Positions 54,768 through 63,727 of a stretch of 64,000 bases of DNA are shown piece after piece (the first letter of the stretch is position 1; every line of letters starts with the position of its first letter). The notes beneath the pieces were generated by a model. The model was given only the letters and a program-made list of their open reading frames with translations. It searched no databases and was not told the origin of the DNA. This DNA is from Aquirufa aurantiipilula (GTDB lineage Bacteria; Bacteroidota; Bacteroidia; Cytophagales; Spirosomataceae), in NCBI RefSeq assembly GCF_019923745.1, contig NZ_JAANOG010000005.1, forward strand, positions 1 through 64,000, in the 5' to 3' direction. The position numbers and the translations under genes are program-made.

Positions 54768-57185
54768 CTATAAAATTCTCACTTTCTTCCCTTTAGCAAT
54801 CTGAATTTCTTTGGAAGAACCATTAACAAATAAGGTGGTTTTTCCACCCGGAACACTTTTGATGTATAACTGAACAACCTTGCCATTTTTCCAAGCCATA
54901 TCAATTTCAAATCCCCCTCTTGCTTTTAGTCCTTTAACTTCCCCTTCCACTTTCCAATCATCAGAAATTGCAGGAAGTAAATAAATTTTGTTCATATCAG
55001 ATTGTACCAACATCTCGGCCACAGCAGCAGCGCCGCCAAAATTTCCATCTATTTGGAAAGGAGGATGAGCATCAAACAGGTTAGGATATGTTCCCCCACC
55101 GCGGCGGTATTCAATCTTAACTCCGTCTGGTTCTACATATTTCAGTAATTCACGGTACATTTTATAGGCATGATTTCCATCTTTTAACCTTGCCCATAAA
55201 TTGATTCGCCAGCCTTTAGACCATCCTGTCGTTTCATCACCTTTTATTTCCAAGGTCCTTTTGGCGGCATTGGTTAATGCAGGTGTGTTCTCGACAGTCA
55301 AATGTGTTCCAGGGAACAAACCAAATAAATGACTTTGGTGGCGGTGGGTAGGTTCTACATCTTCCCAATCAAAATACCATTCTTGTAAATTACCTTTTTT
55401 ACCTACTTGATACGGATATAATTTTTTAAGGGCATCTTGTAGCTGTTGACTAAAATATGCATCTTGTTTTAATATTTTATCCGCTTCTATAAGATCTTGA
55501 AATAGTTCACGAATCATGGCCAAATCTGCAGCACCCCCATAAGCGGTTTCCCCTTGGTAACCCGTTGGTGTGATGAACCTGTTTTCTGGAGAAGTTGAAG
55601 GAGAGGTAATCAAATTGCCTTTTTTATCTTGAATTAACATGGCCAGACAAAACTCAGCTGCTCCTCTCATTAATGGATAAGCTTTTTCCTTCAAGAATTT
55701 ATCATCCTTAGTAAAGCTATAATGTTCCCATAAATGAGTAGCAGCCCAAGCACCACCCATATACCAGTTTGCCCAGCTTGGAGATCCATTCCCAAAGTCG
55801 CCAACGGGATTCGTCATAGCCCAAATGTCTGAGTTATGATGCACAGTCCAACCTGGAGCATCATAAAAAGTCTTGGCTGTAATTTTTCCTGTTTTCTCTA
55901 AATTTTCAATGAAGCTTAAAAAAGGGGCATGCATTTCTGACAAGTTCGTATTTTCTGCCAGCCAATAATTTTCCTCTGCATTGATATTCATGGTATAATT
56001 ACTGCTCCAAGGTGGTTGGATATGCGGATTCCAAAGACCTTGTAAATTGGCAGGAACACCCAAAGTCCGAGAACTTGAAATCAATAAATAACGACCAAAT
56101 TGGAAATATAAAGTCTCTAAATAAGGGTCTTTCTCACCTTTGGCATACCTTCTTAAGCGATCATCCGTAGGGAGCTCAGGAGCCTGCTCGCCTCCTAAGC
56201 GAAGATTCACTCGCTTGAAATATTGCTGATAGTCTTGAATATGTCTAGCACGCATTTCCACAACGGTTTTCCGACTAGCCACTTGCAATTGCTCTTGTGC
56301 AATGGCATCATCATTTAGACCTTGGCTTTGAGGGTTTTTATCAAACCCATTAAAACTTGTAGCTAATGAAACCAAAATAGTGGCTTCTGTGGCATTGGAA
56401 AGACTAACTGTACTATCTGTTCTAGCAACTTGCCCATCAGTGGATTGTAATAAAACATCGGCTGAAAAGCGAGTTCCTTGATTTTCTTTAAAAATAATTG
56501 GATTCCCTTTTTTTCTAACATAATTTGGTTCTGCTCGCACAGGAGCTACCCCTTGAAAATGCAAGTGATTGATGGTAGATTTTGATTTATATTTCAATTG
56601 AGAGCCAAATCTTACACTAAAATTAAGCCCTTTTGCTTGAGAGCTTTTTAGGTGAATCACTAGAATTTTGTCTGGATATGACACAAAATATTCTTTCGAA
56701 ATGGTTTGATTACCTGCATCATACTTGACAGAAGCAATGGCCTTTTCCAAGTCCAACTCACGGTAATAATTCGTTACCTGACTAGATTTAAAATCGATAT
56801 ATAAGTCGCCCAAAGGTGCATAGGACTCTGAAAATTTACCTTGAAGTTTCTTGACTAATGAATCGGCTAGTTTATAATTTTCTTGCTTGAGAGCTTCTCG
56901 AACGGCTGGAAGATGTTTGTAGGCTTGTGGATTCATGTATGGATCCATCGGCTCTCCAGACCAAAGTGTGATATCGTTTAGGTGAATTTTATCGGTATCG
57001 GTACCACCATAAACCGTGGCTCCAATCCGACCATTACCCAAGACCAATGCCTCTTCAAAATATTTAGCTGGCTTATTATACCAAAGTTTTAATTTTGGGG
57101 AAGTGGATTTGGTAGTTGGTTCTGCGGCTAATTGTACAAATGATATTCCACACAAAAGAGCTGCTAGTAAACTGAATTTTTTCAA
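54768..57185 (-). CDS. GH95-family alpha-L-fucosidase-like glycoside hydrolase
   Basis: Signal peptide (LLAALLCGISFVQLAAE), N-terminal beta domain with LWYNKPAKYFEEALVLGNGR and IHLNDITLWSGEP, then an (alpha/alpha)6 barrel with TMNINAEENYWLAENTNLSE (the catalytic Asn pair of GH95), SPSTSPENRF with the acid Glu, and PFQIDGNFGGAAAVAEM with a catalytic Asp. Short beta C-terminal domain. 805 residues, normal. Inverting GH95 enzymes remove alpha-1,2-fucose or related galactose. Start codon is TTG at 57185; no ATG gives the signal peptide. Eight bases after the isomerase gene. Confidence 0.9.
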   Translation of the reverse strand: MKKFSLLAALLCGISFVQLAAEPTTKSTSPKLKLWYNKPAKYFEEALVLGNGRIGATVYGGTDTDKIHLNDITLWSGEPMDPYMNPQAYKHLPAVREALKQENYKLADSLVKKLQGKFSESYAPLGDLYIDFKSSQVTNYYRELDLEKAIASVKYDAGNQTISKEYFVSYPDKILVIHLKSSQAKGLNFSVRFGSQLKYKSKSTINHLHFQGVAPVRAEPNYVRKKGNPIIFKENQGTRFSADVLLQSTDGQVARTDSTVSLSNATEATILVSLATSFNGFDKNPQSQGLNDDAIAQEQLQVASRKTVVEMRARHIQDYQQYFKRVNLRLGGEQAPELPTDDRLRRYAKGEKDPYLETLYFQFGRYLLISSSRTLGVPANLQGLWNPHIQPPWSSNYTMNINAEENYWLAENTNLSEMHAPFLSFIENLEKTGKITAKTFYDAPGWTVHHNSDIWAMTNPVGDFGNGSPSWANWYMGGAWAATHLWEHYSFTKDDKFLKEKAYPLMRGAAEFCLAMLIQDKKGNLITSPSTSPENRFITPTGYQGETAYGGAADLAMIRELFQDLIEADKILKQDAYFSQQLQDALKKLYPYQVGKKGNLQEWYFDWEDVEPTHRHQSHLFGLFPGTHLTVENTPALTNAAKRTLEIKGDETTGWSKGWRINLWARLKDGNHAYKMYRELLKYVEPDGVKIEYRRGGGTYPNLFDAHPPFQIDGNFGGAAAVAEMLVQSDMNKIYLLPAISDDWKVEGEVKGLKARGGFEIDMAWKNGKVVQLYIKSVPGGKTTLFVNGSSKEIQIAKGKKVRIL

Positions 57186-57193
57186 GAAGGTAT

Positions 57194-58141
57194 TTATACT
57201 TTATATTGAGCGTTTACTCGTTTTACTACAGCTTTCATCTTTTCTAAACCAGTTTTAGCCACAACTAAAGGGTCTTGAGCATACAATTGCTTATTAAATA
57301 ATTCTAAGGAAAGAACTACAGGCTGAGCACTTGGCTTTAAAGCATGTACGATTTTATCAATGGGAGCTTCTCCATCACCAGCATAGATACGGTCTGCATC
57401 TTTAATTTGATCTGGTTTTATACTTGTGACATAATCATTAATATGAAAAATATCAATGGAATTCTCGCCAACCAAATGAAGGCTTTCATGACTAGAACCA
57501 CCTTTGTAAATATGAAATACATCCAAAAGCAATCGAGCTTTGGCATGTCCACTTTCAGCGGCCACAAAAAGCACATCAGCTACACGATGTAAATTTTTGG
57601 AATGACCCCACATCTCTAATTGAGGAATGACGTTCATTTGCACACCTAATTCCAAAATAGTTCTATATCGTTCTGCAGCCGCTTTTAAATTCAAGCCTGG
57701 CTCAGCAGTGGCACCCATAGGGGGTGCCGCAGTACGCTTACAGCCTAGTTCTGCTAATAAACCCATTTCTCGCTTTAATTGCTCTAGGCCTTTCGTCCGA
57801 GTAGTATTGTCATCCACAATCCATTGAGCAAATCCGATGGCATTTTCTATGGTAAGACCTAAGTCTGCGATGCGTTTTTTGGCATCAGCGATGGTTCCTC
57901 CAGACGCTAAATATTTTTCGAGGGTTGGCATCCAAATTTCTACGGATCTAAATCCAGCTTGAGATGCTACTTCTAATTCTTTAATAAAACCTAAGTTTTG
58001 ACCCATGATGGTACTTAGGTTCAAACTTAAACGGAATGTGTTTTTGGATGGGGTATTTTGGGCGGTAGAAAGCTGAGGAACAAGGGCCATACCTGCGGTG
58101 GTGCCCGATGCCTTCAATAAATCCCGACGACTCATTTTCAT
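57194..58141 (-). CDS. sugar phosphate isomerase/epimerase-like protein, Tat-exported
   Basis: TIM barrel of the AP-endonuclease-2/xylose isomerase-like family (EVASQAGFRSVEIWMPTLEK, LLLDVFHIYKGGSSHESLHL, FHINDYV, YAGDGEAPIDKIVHAL) with metal-binding His, Asp and Glu. N-terminal Tat signal SRRDLLKASGTTAGMALVPQ, so it is exported folded. 315 residues from ATG 58141, or 313 from 58135. Joined to the GH95 gene, so it may process the released sugar; substrate unknown. Confidence 0.87.
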   Translation of the reverse strand: MKMSRRDLLKASGTTAGMALVPQLSTAQNTPSKNTFRLSLNLSTIMGQNLGFIKELEVASQAGFRSVEIWMPTLEKYLASGGTIADAKKRIADLGLTIENAIGFAQWIVDDNTTRTKGLEQLKREMGLLAELGCKRTAAPPMGATAEPGLNLKAAAERYRTILELGVQMNVIPQLEMWGHSKNLHRVADVLFVAAESGHAKARLLLDVFHIYKGGSSHESLHLVGENSIDIFHINDYVTSIKPDQIKDADRIYAGDGEAPIDKIVHALKPSAQPVVLSLELFNKQLYAQDPLVVAKTGLEKMKAVVKRVNAQYKV

Positions 58142-58209
58142 AGGTTATTAAGCTAGGTTAAAATCAGTTTACTTATATCAATTGCGTTCAAAATTGATTC
58201 ATTTGGCTT

Positions 58210-58242
58210 AGATTTGTCAACTTTTGAAAAGTTGACAAATCT
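58210..58242. repeat. REP-like palindrome, copy 3 with compensating changes
   Basis: Left arm AGATTTGTCAACTTTT, centre G, right arm AAAAGTTGACAAATCT. Compared with copies 1 and 2, base 8 is T for A and its partner base 26 is A for T, keeping all 16 pairs; only the unpaired centre (G for A) differs besides. 40 kb from the RAYT gene. Confidence 0.85.
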
Positions 58243-58313
58243 AGGGGTGAACCTAAACAAAAATCTTGCCGCAAATCTTGACAATGATTAACAAATCTAG
58301 CCTAATATTGGAT

Positions 58314-58347
58314 AAAAAAAAAGACCCTAACTTTCGTCAGGGTCTTT
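58314..58347 (-). terminator. terminator downstream of the tRNA-Phe
   Basis: Stem AAAGACCCT/AGGGTCTTT (58320-58328 with 58339-58347), 10-base loop, followed on the minus strand by a T-run of about nine. Lies 12 bases past the tRNA 3' end. Confidence 0.9.
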
Positions 58348-58359
58348 CTAAAATTGAAG

Positions 58360-58437
58360 TGGTAGAGCCCGGACTCGAACCGGGGACACACGGATTTTCA
58401 GTCCGATGCTCTACCCTCTCTATTAAGCTCTAAGGCC
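58360..58437 (-). tRNA. tRNA-Phe (GAA), 5' part replaced, probably a remnant
   Basis: On the minus strand the anticodon arm (CGGA CTGAAAA TCCG, anticodon GAA), T arm (CCCGG TTCGAGT CCGGG) and 3' acceptor strand CTCTACC plus discriminator A are perfect from 58415 down to 58360; no CCA is encoded. Upstream of the D-loop GGTA the sequence changes: the expected 5' acceptor strand GGTAGAG and 5' D-stem are not found, and the nearest candidates pair poorly. Best explained as the tRNA 3' segment displaced when the neighbouring island inserted. An intact copy is predicted at the island's far end. Bounds on the right are approximate. Confidence 0.65.
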
Positions 58438-58483
58438 ACTTTTAGCTCATATTTCACCTGAGTGAGTCAAATATGAGTCAAAC

Positions 58484-59599
58484 ATGAAAATTTCTAGTAC
58501 TTCCATTTTTTTTAGTGAAGACCTTTCCAAGAGGTCATATGTGTACTTTTACATCAATAAAAAAAGGTACAGAATTTATAATGCTTCAGTATTTGGCAAG
58601 GCTTGTACCCCCAATCAGGTAAGGGGAGCAAAGGCTAGATTCAAAGAACTTATCAAGCTAGAGACCCTAGTACAGGATGAACTAAGAAATGGCTGGATAC
58701 CTGGTCATGTCACGCATTACATAGAAGAACTGTTTACTAACCTTGTACAAGAATACCACCAATCAGCATATTCTAAGAAGTACATCCGCGACTGTACCAT
58801 TGTTATAAAGGAGTTATTGGAGTACTGCCAAACTAGAGACTTGTTAGCCTCTGAAATAAGTGCTCTAACCCCTGAGGCCATAGAAATATTCCTTAAAAGG
58901 TATAACTCTTCCAATGCCTATTATGCCATCAAAAGAAGAACATTAGGGGCTGTTTTCAGTAAGTTAGTTAGTAGAGGCATCATTGAAAAAAATCCAGCCT
59001 TAAGTACATCTACCAAAAGAGTTGAAGCTGTACATAATCAAGCTTTTACTGACAGCCAGTTAGAAGATGTGCTTGTCAAGGTAAAAAATGGAAACAAGCG
59101 CCTGTATCTGTGTTCATTATTTATGTATTGTATGCTCCTAAGACCTCACAAAGAAGTTAGGCTACTCAAGAGAGGAAATTTTGATGAAGAGCTAAAGACA
59201 CTCATATTATCAGGCAGGGAGAATAAGTCCAAGAGGGTAAGAGCTGTTCCTGTCCCAGACATCATCAGGATATTTCTATTGGAAGGTGGTGTTGACCAAT
59301 TACCTAGTGAGTATAATATTTTCACACATCAATTAGTGCCCTTAAATGAGTCCTTTTTCTCAACTGCATGGTCAAGAGTAAAGAGCAAGCTTTTAAAAGA
59401 AGGTTTTATTACCCAATATCATACTCTCTATTCATTCAGACATACAGCAGTTTGCTCTGTGTTTAAAAGAGATAAAGACCTACACTTAGTACAAAGATTA
59501 TGCTCCCACCAATCCATGTTAACAAGCTTAAAGTACTTACGTAGTTTAGGTATGGAGCAGGTAGGTACACTGGACGAATTACCCCAACTTAATTTTTAA
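58484..59599 (+). CDS. tyrosine recombinase / integrase
   Basis: Site-specific recombinase for island integration and excision. N-terminal Arm-type region (~1-75), SAM-like core-binding domain (~80-175), catalytic domain with Arg220 (LLRPHKEV), Lys250, the box YSFRHTAV (Arg319, His320), His342 (CSHQS) and nucleophile Tyr351 (SLKYL). In the usual HxxR box the first His is replaced by Tyr316, as is common in Bacteroidota integrases. 371 residues, intact. Reads away from the tRNA remnant. Confidence 0.92.
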   Translation: MKISSTSIFFSEDLSKRSYVYFYINKKRYRIYNASVFGKACTPNQVRGAKARFKELIKLETLVQDELRNGWIPGHVTHYIEELFTNLVQEYHQSAYSKKYIRDCTIVIKELLEYCQTRDLLASEISALTPEAIEIFLKRYNSSNAYYAIKRRTLGAVFSKLVSRGIIEKNPALSTSTKRVEAVHNQAFTDSQLEDVLVKVKNGNKRLYLCSLFMYCMLLRPHKEVRLLKRGNFDEELKTLILSGRENKSKRVRAVPVPDIIRIFLLEGGVDQLPSEYNIFTHQLVPLNESFFSTAWSRVKSKLLKEGFITQYHTLYSFRHTAVCSVFKRDKDLHLVQRLCSHQSMLTSLKYLRSLGMEQVGTLDELPQLNF

Positions 59600-59666
59600 G
59601 GTAGCCAGACTTCTTTTTCAGCTAAAAAAGTGAGACATTACTTGCTGAATAGCGGAAACTGTACTT

Positions 59667-60014
59667 ATGGATCAATACAGCATGTTTAAGTACTTCAAAG
59701 GAGAGGAAGAAAACCCCTTTGATAATGATACCCAAAATACCCAATACCAGTTCTGGGGTTATGAAAGGACCTTTGATAATCACTTCAATAGCCAAAATTT
59801 TACTCAAGACAACTGGGTGTCTGAACATGCTTTTGACATTAATGAGTGGAAAGCTGTGCTAAATAGAATACCTATTAATAAGGAAGAACTATTTAAGCTG
59901 TGGCTGTTCAGGTTACTTATGGATCATCTACCAGATAAATACATAAGTGACCATGACAGGTTTTTAAGGCTCTATTATGACACTCATATTGATGACAGAA
60001 CCTCTACATCCTAG
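59667..60014 (+). CDS. small acidic protein of unknown function
   Basis: Not recognised. 115 residues, rich in Asp, Glu, Asn, Phe, Tyr and Trp in the first half (FKGEEENPFDNDTQ, FWGYERTFDNHFNSQNF), then a helical part (NKEELFKLWLFRLLMDHLPD). Net charge is negative. No signal peptide or TM. Follows integrase by 67 bases on the same strand and overlaps the convergent DUF4268 stop by 4 bases. Real gene judged from length, codon pattern and intact frame; role unknown. Confidence 0.6.
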   Translation: MDQYSMFKYFKGEEENPFDNDTQNTQYQFWGYERTFDNHFNSQNFTQDNWVSEHAFDINEWKAVLNRIPINKEELFKLWLFRLLMDHLPDKYISDHDRFLRLYYDTHIDDRTSTS

Positions 60015-60946
60015 TTTGAGATATACCTCTTGAAGGTTTTACTAAATACCTCAACTGTATTGGTGCACCACTCAAAATAATTGTTCCAATGTTGGCGGTC
60101 TTTAGGATTGCCCTTTAATGTCACTTGTATAACAGATGACTTATTATCAGGGGACTCTCTCCATTCTAGCTCAAGGCCAATAGCTTTTTCTATTTCTGCT
60201 TTACTTTGAAACAATGAGCTGTATAAAGCCTTATCATTCATAATAAACAACTCACAACCAATATGGGGTTTCTGGGTATTTAAGGTAAGAGTCACATGGC
60301 ACTTACTTGAACCAATGGACACATTAAACCAATTCTTAGGCTTTGGAGAGTGTGAGAAATTTACCTTTGAACCTCTTGCTGTGGCATACTCCTTTAATCC
60401 TTCCCAAAACTCCATTTGTAGAAGCTTGGTAGCACTTACGGTATCACCAGAGCCTGAGCTTTTAAGTGTCTTACCCCAGTTATTTGGCTCACAAATAATG
60501 TTAAACTTGGGTGCAGGGTCAGACTCACCAATTTTATACACTTCTATCTGTACCAAGAAAAAACTAATGTTCTCACTGATATTCCTGTTAAACCAGTCAA
60601 TGGCCTGTCTGTGTTCCTCTGTGTAATCTGTTACCACCCAAATGATAACACTTGCATCATAGGAGGAAGCATAAGTAAGAATCTGCCCTAAGTGCTTGTG
60701 ATCTGTGGGTTCTAGCTGATTTTCAATGATAACTTTACGCTTAGTATCAATATCATCCGCCACCAAGTCAACATTATATCTACCTGCTGCTGCCTCAGGC
60801 TTTATATTTTCAAGGTTCAACTCAAGTTCCTCACAGAGTACAGCAATATTTTCATCCTTAGCAAGCCATTGGGTGAAATCAAGTGCCTCATGTTTCCAGA
60901 CCTCTCGGGGATTTACCTTGGTAATTCGGGCAAGTTTAATGGTCAT
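60011..60946 (-). CDS. DUF4268 protein linked to the type I RM operon
   Basis: N-terminal ~1-130 resembles a PD-(D/E)xK-type nuclease fold: NVDLVADD, then VIIENQLEPTDHKHLGQILT with Glu and Gln/Lys positions; the C-terminal part is the DUF4268 domain (FWEGLKEYATARGSKVNFSH, SIGSSKCHVTLTL). 311 residues. Five bases after hsdM on the same strand, so it belongs to the operon. Function not established; a nuclease or DNA-binding helper of the restriction system is an inference. Confidence 0.8.
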   Translation of the reverse strand: MTIKLARITKVNPREVWKHEALDFTQWLAKDENIAVLCEELELNLENIKPEAAAGRYNVDLVADDIDTKRKVIIENQLEPTDHKHLGQILTYASSYDASVIIWVVTDYTEEHRQAIDWFNRNISENISFFLVQIEVYKIGESDPAPKFNIICEPNNWGKTLKSSGSGDTVSATKLLQMEFWEGLKEYATARGSKVNFSHSPKPKNWFNVSIGSSKCHVTLTLNTQKPHIGCELFIMNDKALYSSLFQSKAEIEKAIGLELEWRESPDNKSSVIQVTLKGNPKDRQHWNNYFEWCTNTVEVFSKTFKRYISN

Positions 60947-60951
60947 ATGCC

Positions 60952-62448
60952 TTATTTTAAGCTCAACATTATCTCCCTAAAGCTGTCTATACCTGCTTGA
61001 AGATTATCAATAATTTCTTCTGCCAACACATCTGGGTCAGGTAGGTTGTCTAAGTCAGTAAGACTTTTGTCCTTGAGCCAAGTAATGTCTAAGCTGGTTT
61101 TATCCCTTTCCACAATTTCCTGATAAGTAAACTTTCTCCACCTTCCCTCAGGGTTGGTTTCAGGGTGGTAGGTCTCAACTCTCTTACTGATATTTTCAGA
61201 GTTATAGCAGGTAATAAAGTCTCTAAGGTCTTCAAACTTCAAAGGGTTTTTCTTGAGCGTGAAGTGGATATTTGTCCTAAAGTCATAGAACCATACTTCC
61301 TTTGTCCATGGGTCTTTGGTAGTAGGCTTATTGTCAAAAAACAATACATTAGCTTTTACACCTTGTTTGTAAAATATACCAGTTGGTAACCTAAGTATGG
61401 TGTGTAAATTGGTGCTTTCCAATAATTTCTTCCTTACAGTTTCACCACCACCCCCTTCAAAAAGGACATTGTCAGGAAGTACAACTGCAGCTTTACCATC
61501 TGTTTTAAGCATGGTCTTAATATGCTGCATGAAATTCAGTTGCTTGTTACTTGTTGTCACATAAAAGTCTTGCCTATTGTAGGTCAAATCTTCTGAATCC
61601 TGCTCTCCCTCTTCATTAGTAAAAGTCATGCTACTTTTCTTGCCAAATGGAGGGTTAGCCAGTACGTAATCTACCTTGTACCCAGGGTCAGAAATTAATG
61701 CATCAGCTGGGCTAATGTGACTGTCTACATCAAAGTCACCAATGTTGTGTAAGAAAAGGTTCATCAATGCCAATCTCCTGGTGCTAGCTACAATCTCATT
61801 GCCATAAAAGGTCTTCATCTTGAGGAACTGCTTCTGCTCCTTGTCCAATGAATAATTGGCAGGGTTGGCTATGAAGTCATAAGCCGCTAGAAAAAAACCA
61901 CCTGTTCCACATGCTGGGTCTGCTATGGTTTTCATAGGCTCTGGCCTAATACATTCCACCATGGCTCTAATTAATGCCCTTGGAGTGAAGTATTGACCCG
62001 CACCACTTATTGTATCTTGTGCATTCTTTTCAAGTAAACCCTCATAAATTGTACCTTTAATATCGGCTCCCATGGTGCTCCATTGCTCCTTGGCAATCAT
62101 GTCAATGAGCTTAAAGAGCTTGGCAGGGTCTTGTATCTTATTCTGACTCTTGGTAAATATCTGTCCAAGGAAGCCCTTTGCATTAGCTAACTCACGTAAT
62201 GTCTGAGTGTAATGCTCCTCTAATTCTGCACCACGCTTATCTACCAATGTCTGCCAATCATAGCCTGCTGGAATGTGTAATGGCCTATTATATGGAGGCT
62301 TACTAAACTCATCCGCCATTTTTAAAAACAGCAGGTAAGTTAATTGTTCTAGGTAATCTCCATATCCTACACCATCATCTCTAAGTACTGTGGAGAAACT
62401 CCATACCTTACTAATAATGCTGGATGTGTTATTATCTTCTGTGCTCAT
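60952..62448 (-). CDS. hsdM: type I restriction-modification methyltransferase subunit
   Basis: N6-adenine methylase subunit, works with HsdS for modification and with HsdR for cleavage. N-terminal HsdM_N helices (~10-135), then SAM-binding motif I DPACGTGGFFLAA and catalytic motif IV LANPPFGKK. 498 residues, normal. Starts one base after hsdS ends. Confidence 0.95.
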   Translation of the reverse strand: MSTEDNNTSSIISKVWSFSTVLRDDGVGYGDYLEQLTYLLFLKMADEFSKPPYNRPLHIPAGYDWQTLVDKRGAELEEHYTQTLRELANAKGFLGQIFTKSQNKIQDPAKLFKLIDMIAKEQWSTMGADIKGTIYEGLLEKNAQDTISGAGQYFTPRALIRAMVECIRPEPMKTIADPACGTGGFFLAAYDFIANPANYSLDKEQKQFLKMKTFYGNEIVASTRRLALMNLFLHNIGDFDVDSHISPADALISDPGYKVDYVLANPPFGKKSSMTFTNEEGEQDSEDLTYNRQDFYVTTSNKQLNFMQHIKTMLKTDGKAAVVLPDNVLFEGGGGETVRKKLLESTNLHTILRLPTGIFYKQGVKANVLFFDNKPTTKDPWTKEVWFYDFRTNIHFTLKKNPLKFEDLRDFITCYNSENISKRVETYHPETNPEGRWRKFTYQEIVERDKTSLDITWLKDKSLTDLDNLPDPDVLAEEIIDNLQAGIDSFREIMLSLK

Positions 62449-62449
62449 A

Positions 62450-63727
62450 TTATTTTACCTTTTTAGTTGTCTTCGCTGGTTGTAGGGCAGCTCTATCAGC
62501 CTTTATCTTCTCTAGAAGTACTGAGGCAGGCTCATCATTGGGGTCTTGGGGTACCAACTTACCCTCAAAAGCTTTCTTAAGTATACTTTGCCGCAATGCT
62601 TCTGCTTGTTGTAGACCCTCTTCTAGGCTTTCTTCTATCTTGTCACAAACAGAAAGCCGGAACTCTATTTCATTTATAACTTCTGCCTGTAATTTTAGCG
62701 ACTCTGGAATAGGGATCAACACTTTCTTTAGGTCATTTGGGGAGAGGTTTGGCTGTAAGGTTTCAGTAAACTTTGCCTTTATAGCTTTTTTGAATTCCTC
62801 AGTCATACAGAAATAGAAAATATATTTGGGCAGACAAGTAATATCCTTGAAGCAAGCAACACGCTGATTGAGTAAACCACTCAAATCATTATTGGGGTAG
62901 AAACAAATTTTAGTCGTATTATTAGTTATGGGCCTTGTAAGCGCGAATAAGAGATCTCCACTGTTTATTATATACTTACTGTGCGCTAACAAAAATGACT
63001 CAGGTAGATATTGTTGGTCTTTATACAAAAACTGTGAATACCCTATGTTGGAAATTTTAACAACCTTTATTCCAGAAGTTAAGAAATCTGAGCTTTTAAA
63101 GGCAAACCCATTAAGTAGCTCACAAACACTTTCCACACTTTTTTTACCCCACCCCTCTGGCAACTCCCCTTCTGGTAAATCAGGGTTGGTTAACCTACCC
63201 TCAAAGGCATACTTTAAAACAGATTGTCTGTATACCTTAAGTTGTTGCTGTGCTGTTTTAAGTAAATCAACACCCTTGTCCAATTCACTAAAAAGCTCTT
63301 CTATCTTGGCTACAATTCGGTGCTGTTCTGCAAGGGGTGGGAGGAGAAACTCTATTTGTAACAAGTCAGATTTTGCTAAACTGGGTATTGTAGTGCTTTT
63401 ATCTAGCTTCTTAAAGTTATAGAATAAACAGTAATAGTAGAATAGCTTTTTATGCACTCCAAAAGGTGAAAGGCCAAAGGCTGTATCCACATTCCAGAAC
63501 CTTTCATTAACATAAATTGGAGAGTTAATAGTGCCTTTTCTGCCAATTATTGTTGTCCCTGCTTCACATAAATACTGGTCTGCTTTACTCATTACACCTC
63601 CGCTACCATATATTGGATATTGCCCTTTATTACTCTCAACATTTTTCTGGTTTTTACCACTAATAATGTCAATTACATCACCAAAATGTACAAGCTCCCA
63701 GCCATCAGGCAAACTTTCCTCTATCAT
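62450..63727 (-). CDS. hsdS: type I restriction-modification specificity subunit
   Basis: Sets the target sequence through two target-recognition domains (~1-150 and ~190-330), each followed by a coiled-coil spacer (LPPLAEQHRIVAKIEELFSE, AEALRQSILKKAFEGKL and the parallel YRQSVLKYAFEGRL). 425 residues, full length, with a basic Lys-rich tail. Start overlaps the hsdR stop by 4 bases (ATGA). Confidence 0.93.
   Translation of the reverse strand: MIEESLPDGWELVHFGDVIDIISGKNQKNVESNKGQYPIYGSGGVMSKADQYLCEAGTTIIGRKGTINSPIYVNERFWNVDTAFGLSPFGVHKKLFYYYCLFYNFKKLDKSTTIPSLAKSDLLQIEFLLPPLAEQHRIVAKIEELFSELDKGVDLLKTAQQQLKVYRQSVLKYAFEGRLTNPDLPEGELPEGWGKKSVESVCELLNGFAFKSSDFLTSGIKVVKISNIGYSQFLYKDQQYLPESFLLAHSKYIINSGDLLFALTRPITNNTTKICFYPNNDLSGLLNQRVACFKDITCLPKYIFYFCMTEEFKKAIKAKFTETLQPNLSPNDLKKVLIPIPESLKLQAEVINEIEFRLSVCDKIEESLEEGLQQAEALRQSILKKAFEGKLVPQDPNDEPASVLLEKIKADRAALQPAKTTKKVK

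Larger units (their letters stand above)
58142..58359. other. gap between isomerase gene and tRNA: REP copy 3, terminator, decayed repeats
   Basis: Holds the third palindrome (58210-58242) and a tRNA terminator (58314-58347). Between them, 58261-58305 has several short direct repeats of ACAAATCTAG and AAATCTTG type that may be worn remains of the same palindrome. No gene seen. Confidence 0.5.

Noticed and set aside
58360-58441. tRNA-Phe with an intron or a full functional cloverleaf
   Set aside because: No 5' acceptor strand pairing with CTCTACC is found within reach; only five pairs form and the D-arm linker is lost.
62928-63422. 164-codon plus-strand frame inside hsdS
   Set aside because: Shadow of hsdS, which has clear family motifs on the other strand.
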